Shown: positions 6,977-15,313, counted from the first letter of the stretch. The stretch: 51,191 bases of DNA from Rhodopseudomonas infernalis (GCF_022271405.1 NZ_JAJNAL010000036.1:1-51191), one strand, 5' to 3'. Numbers and translations: made by a program. The notes: a model not told the origin generated them from the letters alone.

Positions 6977-8388
6977 GTTCGTCCGATCCGGCGCTGTTGA
7001 CGCTGACCGAAGTCGCCGCGGCGCTCGCTGCCAAGAAGCTATCGTCGCGCGAGGTGACGCAGGCCTGCCTCGATCGCATCGCCAAGGCGCAGCCGAAGCT
7101 CAATGCGTTCATGTCGATCGAAGCGGAAAGCGCGCTCGCTGCTGCCGACGCGGCGGATGCTACGCTGGCACATGGCGACAGCAAGGGCGTGCTGCACGGC
7201 GTGCCGCTGGCCCACAAGGACATGTACTACGAGGCCGGCCATGTCGTGACCTGCGGCTCGAAGATCCGCAAGGACTACGTCGCGACCACGACCTCGACGG
7301 CGCTGCAGCGGCTGAAGGATGCCGGCACGGTTCGACTCGGCTCGCTGCAGATGTCGGAATTCGCCTATGGGCCGACCGGCCACAACGCGCACTACGGCGC
7401 GGTCGGCAATCCGTGGGCGCCGGCGCATATCACCGGCGGCTCGTCGTCGGGCTCCGGCGCCGCGGTGGCGGCGCGGCTGACCTTTGCGGCGCTCGGCTCG
7501 GACACCGGCGGTTCGATCCGGATGCCAGCGCATTTCTGCGGCGTCACCGGGCTGAAGACCACGGTTGGACTGATCAGCCGCGCCGGCGCGATGCCGCTGT
7601 CGCAATCGCTAGACACCGTCGGGCCGCTGGCGCAGACCGCCGAAGATTGCGCGCTGCTGACCGGCCTGATGGCCGGCGTCGATCCGGCCGATCCCACCAC
7701 CTCGACCCGCGCGGTGCCGGACTATCTGGCGGCGACGCGCGGATCGCTGCAGGGCATGACGATCGGTATTCCGAGCGCGTTCTATGTCGACGATCTCGAC
7801 GCCGACGTCGCGCGCGTGCTTGACGACACCAAGGCGACGCTGGCGCGCGAGGGTGCGCGGGTGGTCGAAGTGAAGCTCCCGGAGCAGCGCCAGCTCACCG
7901 CGGCGAGCCAGCTCGTGCTCGCCGTCGAAGCCGCGGGCTTCCATGCGCAGTGGATGCGCGAGCGGCCGCAGGATTACGGCCCGCAGGTGCTGATGCGGCT
8001 GCAAAACGCGCTCGGCGTGCCGGCGCTGTCCTATCTCGAAGCACTCCGCTGGCGCGGTGTGGCGCTGGCCGAATTCGTCGCGGCGATCGCTGGCGTCGAT
8101 GCGGTGTTGGCCCCGGTGTCGCCAGTGCCGGCGCCGATGATCGCGGACAGCGACGTCGGCAACAGTCTGAATGCCGAGGCGGTGATCCAGCGGCTGACGC
8201 GCTTCACCCGGCCGATCAACTATCTGGGCCTGCCGTCGCTGGCGATGCCGTGCGGCTTTGCGGCGAGCGGACTGCCGATCGGACTGCAACTGTTCGGCCG
8301 CGCCTTCGACGAGGCGACGCTGCTGCGCATCGGCGCCGCCTGGCAGCGCGCCACCGACTTCCACACAAAACTGCCGGAGCCCGCATGA
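6973..8388 (+). CDS. Amidase signature enzyme, AtzE/GatA-like
   Basis: A 471-residue cytoplasmic amidase of the amidase-signature superfamily. The Ser-cisSer-Lys triad can be placed: Lys82 in AHKDMYY, cis-Ser157 in GGSSSGSGAAVAA and nucleophile Ser181 in GSDTGGSIRMPA. The 75- and 24-residue spacings equal those of GatA. Pairing with an AtzG-like protein makes it AtzE-like, that is, an amidohydrolase rather than the tRNA amidotransferase subunit; no gatB or gatC is nearby. It lies between the two ATPase genes of a peptide-type importer, so it probably hydrolyses an imported amide, ureide or carbamoyl compound and releases ammonia, which fits the sigma-54 promoter of the operon. The natural substrate is unknown. 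Confidence 0.85.
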   Translation: MSSSDPALLTLTEVAAALAAKKLSSREVTQACLDRIAKAQPKLNAFMSIEAESALAAADAADATLAHGDSKGVLHGVPLAHKDMYYEAGHVVTCGSKIRKDYVATTTSTALQRLKDAGTVRLGSLQMSEFAYGPTGHNAHYGAVGNPWAPAHITGGSSSGSGAAVAARLTFAALGSDTGGSIRMPAHFCGVTGLKTTVGLISRAGAMPLSQSLDTVGPLAQTAEDCALLTGLMAGVDPADPTTSTRAVPDYLAATRGSLQGMTIGIPSAFYVDDLDADVARVLDDTKATLAREGARVVEVKLPEQRQLTAASQLVLAVEAAGFHAQWMRERPQDYGPQVLMRLQNALGVPALSYLEALRWRGVALAEFVAAIAGVDAVLAPVSPVPAPMIADSDVGNSLNAEAVIQRLTRFTRPINYLGLPSLAMPCGFAASGLPIGLQLFGRAFDEATLLRIGAAWQRATDFHTKLPEPA

Positions 8389-9362
8389 GCAATCTGGTCG
8401 AGGTCCGCGATCTCAACATCCGCTTCGGCGGCGACCGCACCGTGCACGCGGTCAACAATCTCAGCCTGACGCTCGGGGAGGGCGAGGTGCTGGGCCTGCT
8501 CGGCGAGTCCGGGTCGGGCAAGAGCGTGACGCTGCGCGCGCTGATGCGGCTGCTGCCGAAGAAGCGCACGACGATCACCGGCAAGGTCGAAGTGATGGGC
8601 CGCGACGTGTTGGCGATGGACGACGACGCGCTGTCGAACTTCCGCGGCCAGGCGGTGTCGATGATCTTCCAGGAACCGGCGCTGGCGCTCGATCCGGTCT
8701 ACACCATCGGCCAGCAGATCGCCGAGACGGTGATGCGCCACGAGGGCAAGAGCCAGAAGGACGCTACCGCGCGGGCGCTGGAGATGCTCGAAGTCGTGCG
8801 CATTCCCTCGGCGAAGCGACGCCTCGACGCCTATCCGCACGAGATGAGCGGCGGCATGCGGCAGCGCGCGATGATCGCGCTGGCGCTCGCCTGCCGGCCG
8901 AAGATCCTGCTCGCCGACGAGCCGACCACGGCGCTCGACGCCACCGTCCAGATCCAGATCCTGCTGCTGCTGCGCGAATTGCAGCGCGAGTTCGGCATGT
9001 CGGTGATCTTCGTGACCCACGACATCGGCGTGGCGATCGAGATCTGCGACCGCGTCGCCGTGATGTATGCCGGGCAGATCATCGAGCAGGGCACGTTGCG
9101 CGAGATCGTGCGGACGCCGCTGCATCCCTATGCGCAGGGCCTGTTGGCCTCGACCGTGCACGGCGCCAAGCGCGGCACGCGGCTCGAGACGATCCCAGGC
9201 GCGCCGCCCTCGCTCGACAAGGCGCCGACCGCGTGCTCGTTCGCACCGCGCTGCGCCCACGCCCAGCCGCGCTGCACCGAAGGTTTGCCGCCCGACGTCG
9301 AGGTCGGCCCCGGACGCACCGCCCGCTGCATCCTGGTGGAGCCGGCGGCGGCGATGGCGTGA
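8385..9362 (+). CDS. ABC transporter ATP-binding protein, DppD/OppD type
   Basis: A 325-residue ATPase and the second nucleotide-binding subunit of the peptide-type importer. It has Walker A GESGSGKS, Q-loop IFQEPALALDPV, signature MSGGMRQRAMIALAL, Walker B ILLADEPTTALD and H-loop FVTHD. The C-terminal extension has the Cys-rich ACSFAPRCAHAQPRC segment. The ATG at 8385 overlaps the amidase stop. In most dpp operons DppD directly precedes DppF; here the order is F-type, AtzG, AtzE, D-type, so the amidase pair has been inserted into the transporter operon. The operon appears to end here, before the repeat at 9417. Confidence 0.93.
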   Translation: MSNLVEVRDLNIRFGGDRTVHAVNNLSLTLGEGEVLGLLGESGSGKSVTLRALMRLLPKKRTTITGKVEVMGRDVLAMDDDALSNFRGQAVSMIFQEPALALDPVYTIGQQIAETVMRHEGKSQKDATARALEMLEVVRIPSAKRRLDAYPHEMSGGMRQRAMIALALACRPKILLADEPTTALDATVQIQILLLLRELQREFGMSVIFVTHDIGVAIEICDRVAVMYAGQIIEQGTLREIVRTPLHPYAQGLLASTVHGAKRGTRLETIPGAPPSLDKAPTACSFAPRCAHAQPRCTEGLPPDVEVGPGRTARCILVEPAAAMA

Positions 9363-9416
9363 GATCGGCCATCCATGGATGATGAGTTAGTTAGCTTCTC
9401 TCTCCACCCGCACGAC

Positions 9417-9537
9417 CGTCATCCTGAGGTGCGAGCGTAGCGAGCCTCGAAGGATGAGGCGACGGGCGCTTTGGCCCATCCTTCGAGGCCCGGTGCACCG
9501 CGCATGCGCGCGGTCCACCGGACACCTCAGGATGACG
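9417..9537. repeat. Dispersed palindromic intergenic repeat (CGTCATCCTGAGG family)
   Basis: The element begins CGTCATCCTGAGGTGCGAGC at 9417 and ends ACCTCAGGATGACG at 9537, with an inner pair CCTCGAAGGATG / CATCCTTCGAGG. It fills the gap between two convergent genes (stops at 9362 and 9587) and could form a long hairpin in both transcripts, acting as a bidirectional transcription barrier. No T run is present. Confidence 0.75.
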
Positions 9538-9586
9538 TCGAGAATGTTGAGAGCACGGCGTTTGTCGGACGACCGCGTAGCCCTCC

Positions 9587-10489
9587 TCAGCGGCCGATGC
9601 CGCGGCTGGCTTCGATCAGCTTCACCGCCACCTGCAGCGCCTGGTTGGTCGGCGTCGGGACGCCGAGTTCGGCGCCGCGGCGTGCCACGGTGCCGTTGAG
9701 GAAGTCGATCTCGCCTGGTTTGCCGCGGGCGAGATCCTGGGCGGTGGACGATTTCTGGCTCGGCATCATGCCGGGCAGCGCCAGCACCTTGTCCTGCAGA
9801 TCATCCGGAATGGCGACGCCGCTGGCGCGGGCCACCGCGATGCATTCGGCGACGACGTTGGCCACCACCTCGCGCGTGCCGTCGATCTGCATCAGCGGGC
9901 CGTACGGCATGTCGGCGATCGCCGATAGCGCGTTGTAGGCGCAGTTCAGGATCAGCTTCGACCACAGTGCCTGATCGATGTCGGGCACCACGGTGGTGGG
10001 AATGTTGGCGGCAGTGAGTGTCGCGGCGATCGCGTCGCTCTGCGGCGATGCGCCGATCAACAGGTCGCCGCGGCCGTGATGCAGCACATGACCGGGCCCG
10101 GCCATCTCGGTGCCGACATAGACCACCGCGCCGATCGCCGCGCGGCCGATCGGGCTCGATAGCCGCTGCGGATTGTCCACGCCGTTCTGCAGGCTGAGCA
10201 CCACGCTGTCCGGCTTCAGCCGCGGCGCCAGCGCGGCTCCGGCCGCTTCGGTGTCGGCGGATTTGACGCAGACCAGCACCAGATCGGGCGGCTCGATCGC
10301 GCCGGGATCGGTCGCGGCTTGCAGCGGGATAAAGCGCCGGCCGTCCTTGGTCTCCAGCAGCAGGCCGCGTTCGTTGATCGCTTCGACATGGTTCGGCCGG
10401 CCGATCAGCGTCACGTCGTGGCCGGCCTCGGCCAGCAGCCCGCCGAAATAGCACCCGACCGCTCCGGCGCCCATCACCGCGATTTTCAT
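9587..10489 (-). CDS. panE: 2-dehydropantoate 2-reductase (ketopantoate reductase family)
   Basis: A 300-residue NADPH-dependent reductase that in pantothenate synthesis reduces ketopantoate to pantoate. The N-terminal Rossmann motif is GAGAVGCYFGGLL (residues 7-19). The family catalytic Lys lies in ALWSKLILNCAYNALSAI (about residues 185-200) and the catalytic Glu in GEIDFLNG (about residues 258-265). The ATG at 10489 has GGGAGCAG upstream. It is divergent from guaC with a long palindrome between them. Members of this family are often duplicated and some act on other 2-oxo acids, so the biosynthetic role is probable rather than certain. Confidence 0.85.
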   Translation of the reverse strand: MKIAVMGAGAVGCYFGGLLAEAGHDVTLIGRPNHVEAINERGLLLETKDGRRFIPLQAATDPGAIEPPDLVLVCVKSADTEAAGAALAPRLKPDSVVLSLQNGVDNPQRLSSPIGRAAIGAVVYVGTEMAGPGHVLHHGRGDLLIGASPQSDAIAATLTAANIPTTVVPDIDQALWSKLILNCAYNALSAIADMPYGPLMQIDGTREVVANVVAECIAVARASGVAIPDDLQDKVLALPGMMPSQKSSTAQDLARGKPGEIDFLNGTVARRGAELGVPTPTNQALQVAVKLIEASRGIGR

Positions 10490-10561
10490 CCGCTGCTCCC
10501 TGTGCGTTTATCGAGCTCGGTTCTGCAGCGCTTTGCGGGCGGCCGCAACCCGGCGCGAGCG

Positions 10562-10605
10562 ACCATTTGCGCATTGCAGGGGCGAACCAATGCGCAACCA
10601 ATGGT
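10562..10605. promoter_or_regulatory. Extended palindrome in the panE-guaC intergenic region (operator or leader hairpin)
   Basis: TTGCGCATTG (10567-10576) and its exact reverse complement CAATGCGCAA (10588-10597) are separated by 11 bases. The outer ACCATT (10562-10567) pairs with AATGGT (10600-10605) across a 2-base bulge. The element ends 37 bases before the GTG start of guaC. It could be a two-half-site operator or a hairpin in the guaC leader. It does not look like any of the dispersed repeats in this window. Confidence 0.5.
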
Positions 10606-10642
10606 TCTTATCCTTCGGCGCTCATCGACAGAGGATTTTCGC

Positions 10643-11686
10643 GTGCATATCGATCTGAACCCGAAACTGGATTTCCGCGACGTGCTGATCCGGCCGAAGC
10701 GCTCGGTGCTGTCGTCGCGGTTCGAGGTCAATATCAGCCGCAGCTTCGGCTTCCGCCACGCCCGCCGCGAATGGACCGGCTTTCCGCTGATCGCCTCCAA
10801 CATGGATACGATCGGTACGATCGAGATGGCGGAGGCGTTCCGACCGTTCAGCGCGCTGGTCGCGCTGCACAAGTTCTACGATCCGGATCGGCTGGCGGCC
10901 TATCTCGACAAATACGAGGATCCGAACGTCTTCCTCACGGTCGGCAGCGGCGCGGCCGATTGGGAGCGGCTCGCGGCGGTGAAGAAGAAGACCAAGGTGC
11001 CGATGATCAACATCGACGTCGCGAATGGCTACACCGAGGCGTTCGTCCGCGCGGTGTCGAAGCTGCGCGACGAGAACCCCGACGCGATCATCATGGCCGG
11101 CACGGTGGTGACGGCGGAGATGACCGAAGCGCTGGTGATCGCTGGCGCCGACATCGTCCGGGTCGGCATCGGCTCCGGCTCGGTGTGTACCACGCGCGAT
11201 CTCACCGGCGTCGGCTATCCGCAGCTCTCGGCCGTGATCGAATGCGCCGACGCCGCGCACGGCCTCAAGGGCCACGTCTGCTCCGACGGCGGCTGCATCG
11301 TGCCGGGCGATCTCGCCAAGGCGTATGGCGGCGGCGCCGATTTCGTGATGCTCGGCGGCATGCTGGCCGGCCACAATGAATGCGGCGGCGAGCTGAAATA
11401 CGCCGAGCAGGACGGCCGCAAGGTGCCGACCGGCATGGTGTTCTACGGCATGTCGTCGGAGACCGCGATGAACAAGTACCACGGCGGCGTCGCGGACTAT
11501 CGTGCGGCGGAAGGCAAGACCGTGGAGGTCCCATATCGCGGCGAGGTCCGCGCGACGGTGGAGACCATCGCCGGCGGCCTACGTTCGGCGATGACCTATA
11601 TCGGCGCCGAGAAGCTGAAGGAAATCCCGAAACGCACCACCTTCATCCTGGTCACCGCCCAGCGCAACACGGTGTTCGATCGGTGA
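10643..11686 (+). CDS. guaC: GMP reductase
   Basis: A 347-residue cytoplasmic enzyme that converts GMP to IMP with NADPH and releases ammonia in purine salvage. The catalytic Cys is Cys182 in GIGSGSVCTTRDLTGVGYPQ, close to Cys186 of E. coli GuaC. The phosphate-binding segments follow as SDGGCIVPGDLAKAYGGGA and FVMLGGMLAGHNECGGE. There is no CBS pair, which separates it from IMP dehydrogenase. The GTG start at 10643 gives the expected family length and has GAGGA eight bases upstream; the frame is open further upstream, but that part is not protein-like. The gene is monocistronic and followed by a palindromic repeat. Confidence 0.95.
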   Translation: MHIDLNPKLDFRDVLIRPKRSVLSSRFEVNISRSFGFRHARREWTGFPLIASNMDTIGTIEMAEAFRPFSALVALHKFYDPDRLAAYLDKYEDPNVFLTVGSGAADWERLAAVKKKTKVPMINIDVANGYTEAFVRAVSKLRDENPDAIIMAGTVVTAEMTEALVIAGADIVRVGIGSGSVCTTRDLTGVGYPQLSAVIECADAAHGLKGHVCSDGGCIVPGDLAKAYGGGADFVMLGGMLAGHNECGGELKYAEQDGRKVPTGMVFYGMSSETAMNKYHGGVADYRAAEGKTVEVPYRGEVRATVETIAGGLRSAMTYIGAEKLKEIPKRTTFILVTAQRNTVFDR

Positions 11687-11702
11687 GCACGAGGCCTCTC
11701 CC

Positions 11703-11821
11703 CGTCATTGCGAGCCACCGGGTCGGCGCGTAGCGCCGCCCGATGACAGGCTCCGCGAAGCAATCCAGAAGCGCAGTGCACGGCCCTGGATTGCTTCGTC
11801 GCTTCGCTCCTCGCAATGACG
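11703..11821. repeat. Dispersed palindromic intergenic repeat (CATTGCGAG family, long form)
   Basis: The element begins CGTCATTGCGAGCCACCGGG and ends CGCTCCTCGCAATGACG, with an inner pair GCAATCCAG / CTGGATTGC. It is the same family as 3615-3690 but longer, with an extra segment GGTCGGCGCGTAGCGCCGCC. It fills the gap between the convergent guaC and IclR-type genes and may be a bidirectional transcription barrier. Confidence 0.75.
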
Positions 11822-11864
11822 GGGATGGGCTTTCGGGTAGATGAGGACAACACGAAGCGCGCAG

Positions 11865-12596
11865 CTACTTCGCCCGAAACCGCTCCACCGCCTGCTGCAG
11901 CGTCACGGCGATGGCGGCGGTTTTGTCGCCGATGCGATATTCCGGGCCGGCGACGACGACGGACAGCCGGCGCTCGCCGATCGGCAGCGGCACGGCGACG
12001 CCGGCGAGGTCGCGGCTGTAGTCGGCGAAGCTCTGGCAGTAGCCGCGCTCCAGCGATTTGCGCAGTTCGGCTTCGACCGCGTCGATGCTGATCGGGGTCG
12101 TGTGGTTGTACTGCTTGAATTCGATCTTGCGATACAGCGAGTCGCGCTCGTCCTTGGCGTATTGCAGCAGCAGTGCGCGCCCGCTCGAGGTGGCGTGGAT
12201 CGGCACGCGATGGCCGACCTTGGCGAAATAGCGGATCGCCGCTGAGGATTCGACGACGTCGATGAACACCGCCATGACGCCGGCCGGCGCGGCGATCGCG
12301 ACGGTCTCTCCGGTTTCGGTCGAGAGGCTGGAGATCAGCGCGTGGGTCCAGTCGGGCAGCGGTTCGACGTCGGAGGCCTCGCGCGCCATCACCAGCCAGC
12401 GCGGTGTCGGATAGTAGCCGGCGCGCGGCCGCGGCTCGTAGAGGTAGCCCTTCTCCGCCAGCGTCGTCAGCAAGTTGAAGGTCGACGACCGCGGCCAGCC
12501 GAAGTGATCGGCGATCTCGGCCAGCGTCGCGGGCTTCTTCACCCGCGCGAAGTATTCGAGGATCTCCAGAACATTGACGGCCTGGCGGACGATCAT
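11865..12596 (-). CDS. IclR-family transcriptional regulator
   Basis: A 243-residue DNA-binding regulator. The N-terminal winged helix-turn-helix covers about residues 5-60 (AVNVLEILEYFARVKKPATL, then FGWPRSSTFNLLTTL as the recognition region). The IclR effector domain follows (about 75-240) and includes the conserved patches GRALLLQYA and GVAVPLPIGERRLSVVV. It is the last gene of the leftward group CoA transferase, MaoC, CitE, IclR, lying 41 bases after the CitE-like gene. It probably controls this operon and the divergent TRAP operon from the shared region 15193-15384, with a pathway acid or CoA ester as effector (inference). Confidence 0.9.
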   Translation of the reverse strand: MIVRQAVNVLEILEYFARVKKPATLAEIADHFGWPRSSTFNLLTTLAEKGYLYEPRPRAGYYPTPRWLVMAREASDVEPLPDWTHALISSLSTETGETVAIAAPAGVMAVFIDVVESSAAIRYFAKVGHRVPIHATSSGRALLLQYAKDERDSLYRKIEFKQYNHTTPISIDAVEAELRKSLERGYCQSFADYSRDLAGVAVPLPIGERRLSVVVAGPEYRIGDKTAAIAVTLQQAVERFRAK

Positions 12597-12637
12597 GGCG
12601 AGTCCCGTTAGCGGCGGCCGTTGGCCGCCCCGTTTCC

Positions 12638-13486
12638 TTATCTACCCAAGACCTTTTGCGCCGCCCTGAGGTGCGGTTTGTCAAGCATCCTGCCTTCGAG
12701 CCGCAGCGTGCCGGCGTTCGGATTGTCCGCGAAGGCGGCGATCACCTTGACGGCCCAGGCCCGTTCGTCGGCTGTCGGCTCGAACGCGGCGTTGACGATG
12801 TCGACGTGCTTGGGATGGATCAGCGCCTTGCAGGTGAAGCCGTCGCGCCGCGCCGCGCGGGTCTCGGCTTCGAGGCCGGCGAGATTGTCGATGTCGGTGT
12901 AGACGGTGTCGATCGCCGTGACCTCTGCGGCCGCAGCGGCCATCAGGCACAGGTCGCGCGCCAGCCGATACGGACTGTGGAAGACGCCGCCGCTCCCGTT
13001 CTCGGTTGCGCCCAGCGAGGCCGCGAGATCTTCGGCGCCCCACATCATGCCGGCGAGCCGCGGCGAGCAATCCTTGTAGCTGCCGAGCCCGAAGATCGAG
13101 CCGGCGGTTTCGGTGGCGACCACCACGATGCGGGTCGAGCCCGGTTCGGTGCCGGCGGCGGCCTCGAAGGCGTCGAGCCACAGCGCGACGTTGCGCACAT
13201 CGTCGCCGCCGCGCGACTTCGGCAGCACGATGCCGTCCGGCTTCGCCGGCATGATCGCCGCGAGATCGCCGAGCGTGCGGCCGGTGTCGAGCGCGTTGAC
13301 GCGGACATAGAGCTGCGGACGGCCGCGCGGCGCTTCCAACATCGTTCGTGTCAGGACACGAGCCTCGTCCTTCTTCTCCGCGACCACGGAGTCTTCCAGG
13401 TCGATGATCAGCGCGTCGGCAGCGCCCTGCGACGCCTTCTCGAATTTGCGCGGACTATCACCCGGCACGAACAGCATCGAGCGCAT
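12638..13486 (-). CDS. CoA ester lyase, HpcH/HpaI/CitE family (citramalyl-CoA or malyl-CoA lyase-like)
   Basis: A 282-residue TIM-barrel lyase that splits 3-hydroxyacyl-CoA esters, releasing acetyl-CoA and a 2-oxo acid. Typical motifs are RSMLFVPGDSPRKFEKA at the N-terminus, ADALIIDLEDSV (acidic metal-site region), YVRVNALDTG (CoA-site Arg), VVVATETAGSIFGL (metal-binding Glu) and MMWGAEDLAASLG (metal-binding Asp). Its ATG overlaps by one base the stop of the MaoC gene (TGATG), so the two are translationally coupled. Next to a MaoC hydratase and a CaiB CoA transferase the best guess is citramalyl-CoA lyase, giving acetyl-CoA plus pyruvate. Malyl-CoA or HMG-CoA-type lyase activity cannot be excluded. 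Confidence 0.88.
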   Translation of the reverse strand: MRSMLFVPGDSPRKFEKASQGAADALIIDLEDSVVAEKKDEARVLTRTMLEAPRGRPQLYVRVNALDTGRTLGDLAAIMPAKPDGIVLPKSRGGDDVRNVALWLDAFEAAAGTEPGSTRIVVVATETAGSIFGLGSYKDCSPRLAGMMWGAEDLAASLGATENGSGGVFHSPYRLARDLCLMAAAAAEVTAIDTVYTDIDNLAGLEAETRAARRDGFTCKALIHPKHVDIVNAAFEPTADERAWAVKVIAAFADNPNAGTLRLEGRMLDKPHLRAAQKVLGR

Positions 13487-13938
13487 CAGACCGGCCTCTT
13501 GTGCATCAGCGCCATGCGTCGGCACTTGCCGACGATCTCGTCGTTCTGGTTGAGCGCGTGGTGTTCGAATTCGACGATGCCGGCGTTCGGGCGCGACTTC
13601 GACTCGCGCACCGACAGCACCTTGGTGGTCGCCCGCAGGGTGTCGCCATGGAACACCGGCTTGGGAAACGTCACGTCGGTCATGCCGAGATTGGCGACCG
13701 TGGTGCCGAGCGTCGTGTCGTACACCGTCATGCCGATCATGATGCCGAGCGTGTACAGGCTGTTGAAGATGCGCTGACCGAATTCGGTTTTCTCTGCGAA
13801 GTGCGCGTCGATGTGCAGCGGCTGCGGGTTCAGCGTCAGCAGGCTGAACATGGTGTTGTCCATCTCGGTGACGGTGCGGGTCAGGGCATGGCGAAACTCC
13901 TGGCCGACCGCAAACTCCTCGAAATACATCCCTGCCAT
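13486..13938 (-). CDS. MaoC-family dehydratase/hydratase
   Basis: A 150-residue single hot-dog-fold protein, probably a cytoplasmic enoyl-CoA-type hydratase. It contains [38 protein letters not shown] and a second half with [19 protein letters not shown]. The usual hydratase-2 motif GDxNPLHxD is altered: the His and following Asp are present (LHID), but Thr occupies the position of the catalytic Asp and two residues (QP) are inserted. I recall NPQPLHxD variants as a subfamily, so activity is plausible with an Asp placed elsewhere (for example in EMDNTMF). Context suggests hydration of an itaconyl-CoA or mesaconyl-CoA type substrate before cleavage by the CitE-like lyase. Confidence 0.85.
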   Translation of the reverse strand: MAGMYFEEFAVGQEFRHALTRTVTEMDNTMFSLLTLNPQPLHIDAHFAEKTEFGQRIFNSLYTLGIMIGMTVYDTTLGTTVANLGMTDVTFPKPVFHGDTLRATTKVLSVRESKSRPNAGIVEFEHHALNQNDEIVGKCRRMALMHKRPV

Positions 13939-13980
13939 GGTGGTCGTCTCCTTGCATCGTTGGGGCCGCGTGGGCCGATA

Positions 13981-15192
13981 TCAGTCGGGCAGGTGAACCG
14001 CTTTGGTCCGGCCGAGGTGCTCGACCTCCTCGGGCGACAAGCCCGCTTCCGAAAGAATGTCGCGGCCGTTGCCGCCGAGCGTCGGTGCCGGGCCGCCGGG
14101 CTGAGGCTGTGTGGCGCTCCAGGTCGATGGCACCTTCATCTGCCGGATGCGGCCTTCGACCGGATGGTCCACGGTCTCGAAGAAGCCGACGGCCTGCAGA
14201 TGCGGATCCTCGAGGATCGACTCCATGCTGTGCATCGGCATCACCGGAATGTCGGCGCGCTCAAGCAACTCGCGCCACTCCGCGGTGGTGCGGGTCAGGA
14301 AGATGGCGCCGATCTCTTCGTAGATTTCGTCGATGTGCCGGGTGCGCGCCGCGTGGTTGGCGAAGCGCGGCTGGGCCAGGAAGTCGGTGCGGTCGATCGC
14401 CTCGAAGAAGCTGCGCCATTGTTTGTCGTTGTAGATCAGCACGCACAGGAAGCCGTCGCTGGTCTGGTACGGCTTGCGATAGCGCGACAGCAGCCGGGCG
14501 TAGCCGCCATGGTCGAGCGGCGGGTCGTAGGTCAGGCCGCCGAGATGGTCGACCAGCACGAACGACGCCATCGACTCGAACATCGGCACGTCGATGCGCT
14601 GGCCCTCGCCGGTGCGCTGCTGGTGCAGCAGCGCGCCCAGCATGGCGTTGACGGCCATCAGGCCGACGATGCGATCGGCGATGGTGATCGGCACGTAGCG
14701 CGGCGTGCCGTCGCCGGCCGCGGCCAGCAGCGTCGGCACGCCGGCGGCGCCCTGGATCAGATCGTCATAGGCCGGCTTGGCGGCGTAGGGGCCGTCCTGG
14801 CCGTAGCCGAAGGCGCCGAGATAGACGATGCCGGGACTGACGGCGGCGACCTCTTCGTAGCTCAGCCCGAGCCGCGCCATCGCCTGCGGCCGCACATTGT
14901 AGATCAGCGCGTTGGCGCGTTCGGCAAGGCGCAGCAGCGCCTTGCGGCCGTCGTCCTGCTTGAGATCGATGACAATGCTGCGTTTGCCGCGGTTGGTGTT
15001 GAGAAACATCCCGCCCATGCCGGGCGTCCGGCCGGGCCCGATGTGGCGCACGATGTCGCCGTCCGGGCTTTCGACCTTGATGACGTCTGCGCCCATGTCG
15101 GCCAGCGTCTGGGTCGCGTAGGGCCCCATCAGCACCGACGTGAGGTCGAGGATCGTGATGCCAGATAGAGGTCCCAACGGCCGTTCCTTCAA
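13981..15192 (-). CDS. CaiB/BaiF-family CoA transferase (class III)
   Basis: A 403-residue class III CoA transferase that moves CoA between carboxylic acids through an aspartyl-CoA intermediate. It has the N-terminal PLSGITILDLTSVLMGPYAT, GADVIKVESPDGD, then NRGKRSIVIDLK. The expected nucleophile is Asp173 in VPITIADRIVG, close to Asp169 of formyl-CoA transferase. The start at 15192 is a TTG: it puts the conserved N-terminus at the usual distance, and the nearest upstream ATG runs into a stop. It leads the leftward operon with MaoC, CitE and IclR genes and likely activates the imported dicarboxylate with CoA from succinyl-CoA or acetyl-CoA (inference). Confidence 0.9.
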   Translation of the reverse strand: MKERPLGPLSGITILDLTSVLMGPYATQTLADMGADVIKVESPDGDIVRHIGPGRTPGMGGMFLNTNRGKRSIVIDLKQDDGRKALLRLAERANALIYNVRPQAMARLGLSYEEVAAVSPGIVYLGAFGYGQDGPYAAKPAYDDLIQGAAGVPTLLAAAGDGTPRYVPITIADRIVGLMAVNAMLGALLHQQRTGEGQRIDVPMFESMASFVLVDHLGGLTYDPPLDHGGYARLLSRYRKPYQTSDGFLCVLIYNDKQWRSFFEAIDRTDFLAQPRFANHAARTRHIDEIYEEIGAIFLTRTTAEWRELLERADIPVMPMHSMESILEDPHLQAVGFFETVDHPVEGRIRQMKVPSTWSATQPQPGGPAPTLGGNGRDILSEAGLSPEEVEHLGRTKAVHLPD

Positions 15193-15283
15193 TTCACCAG
15201 CATGTAGCTAGAATTCAGAAACATTGCCAGTCAATGGGTTTCGACCCTCTCCCTGTGCATGGCTGCATGCATTGTCCATGATG

Positions 15284-15313
15284 TTGACGAATAAATTCAC
15301 CCATATGTACGAT
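15284..15313 (+). promoter_or_regulatory. Candidate sigma-70 promoter of the TRAP operon
   Basis: TTGACG (15284-15289) and TACGAT (15308-15313) are separated by 18 bases and lie 70 bases upstream of the DctP-like start at 15385. The same 192-bp divergent region holds the short inverted repeat CATTG-N5-CAATG (15222-15236), a possible operator for the IclR-type regulator. This is a visual match only. Confidence 0.35.

Noticed and set aside
6782-8388. Assignment of the AtzG/AtzE-like pair to cyanuric acid (s-triazine) degradation.
   Set aside because: No cyanuric acid hydrolase, AtzH-like protein or allophanate hydrolase is present, and the neighbours are a peptide-type importer. Only the enzyme family, not the pathway, is supported.
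3615-11821. The dispersed palindromes as a CRISPR array or insertion-sequence remnants.
   Set aside because: There are no regularly spaced identical repeats with unique spacers, no cas genes, no transposase frame and no target-site duplication that I could see. They behave as REP-like intergenic elements.
13501-15168. A 555-codon open frame on the plus strand opposite the MaoC and CaiB genes, and similar long antisense frames elsewhere.
   Set aside because: The translated product is Arg/His/Gln/Asp-rich low-complexity sequence typical of antisense frames in GC-rich codon usage, while the opposite strand encodes recognisable conserved enzymes.
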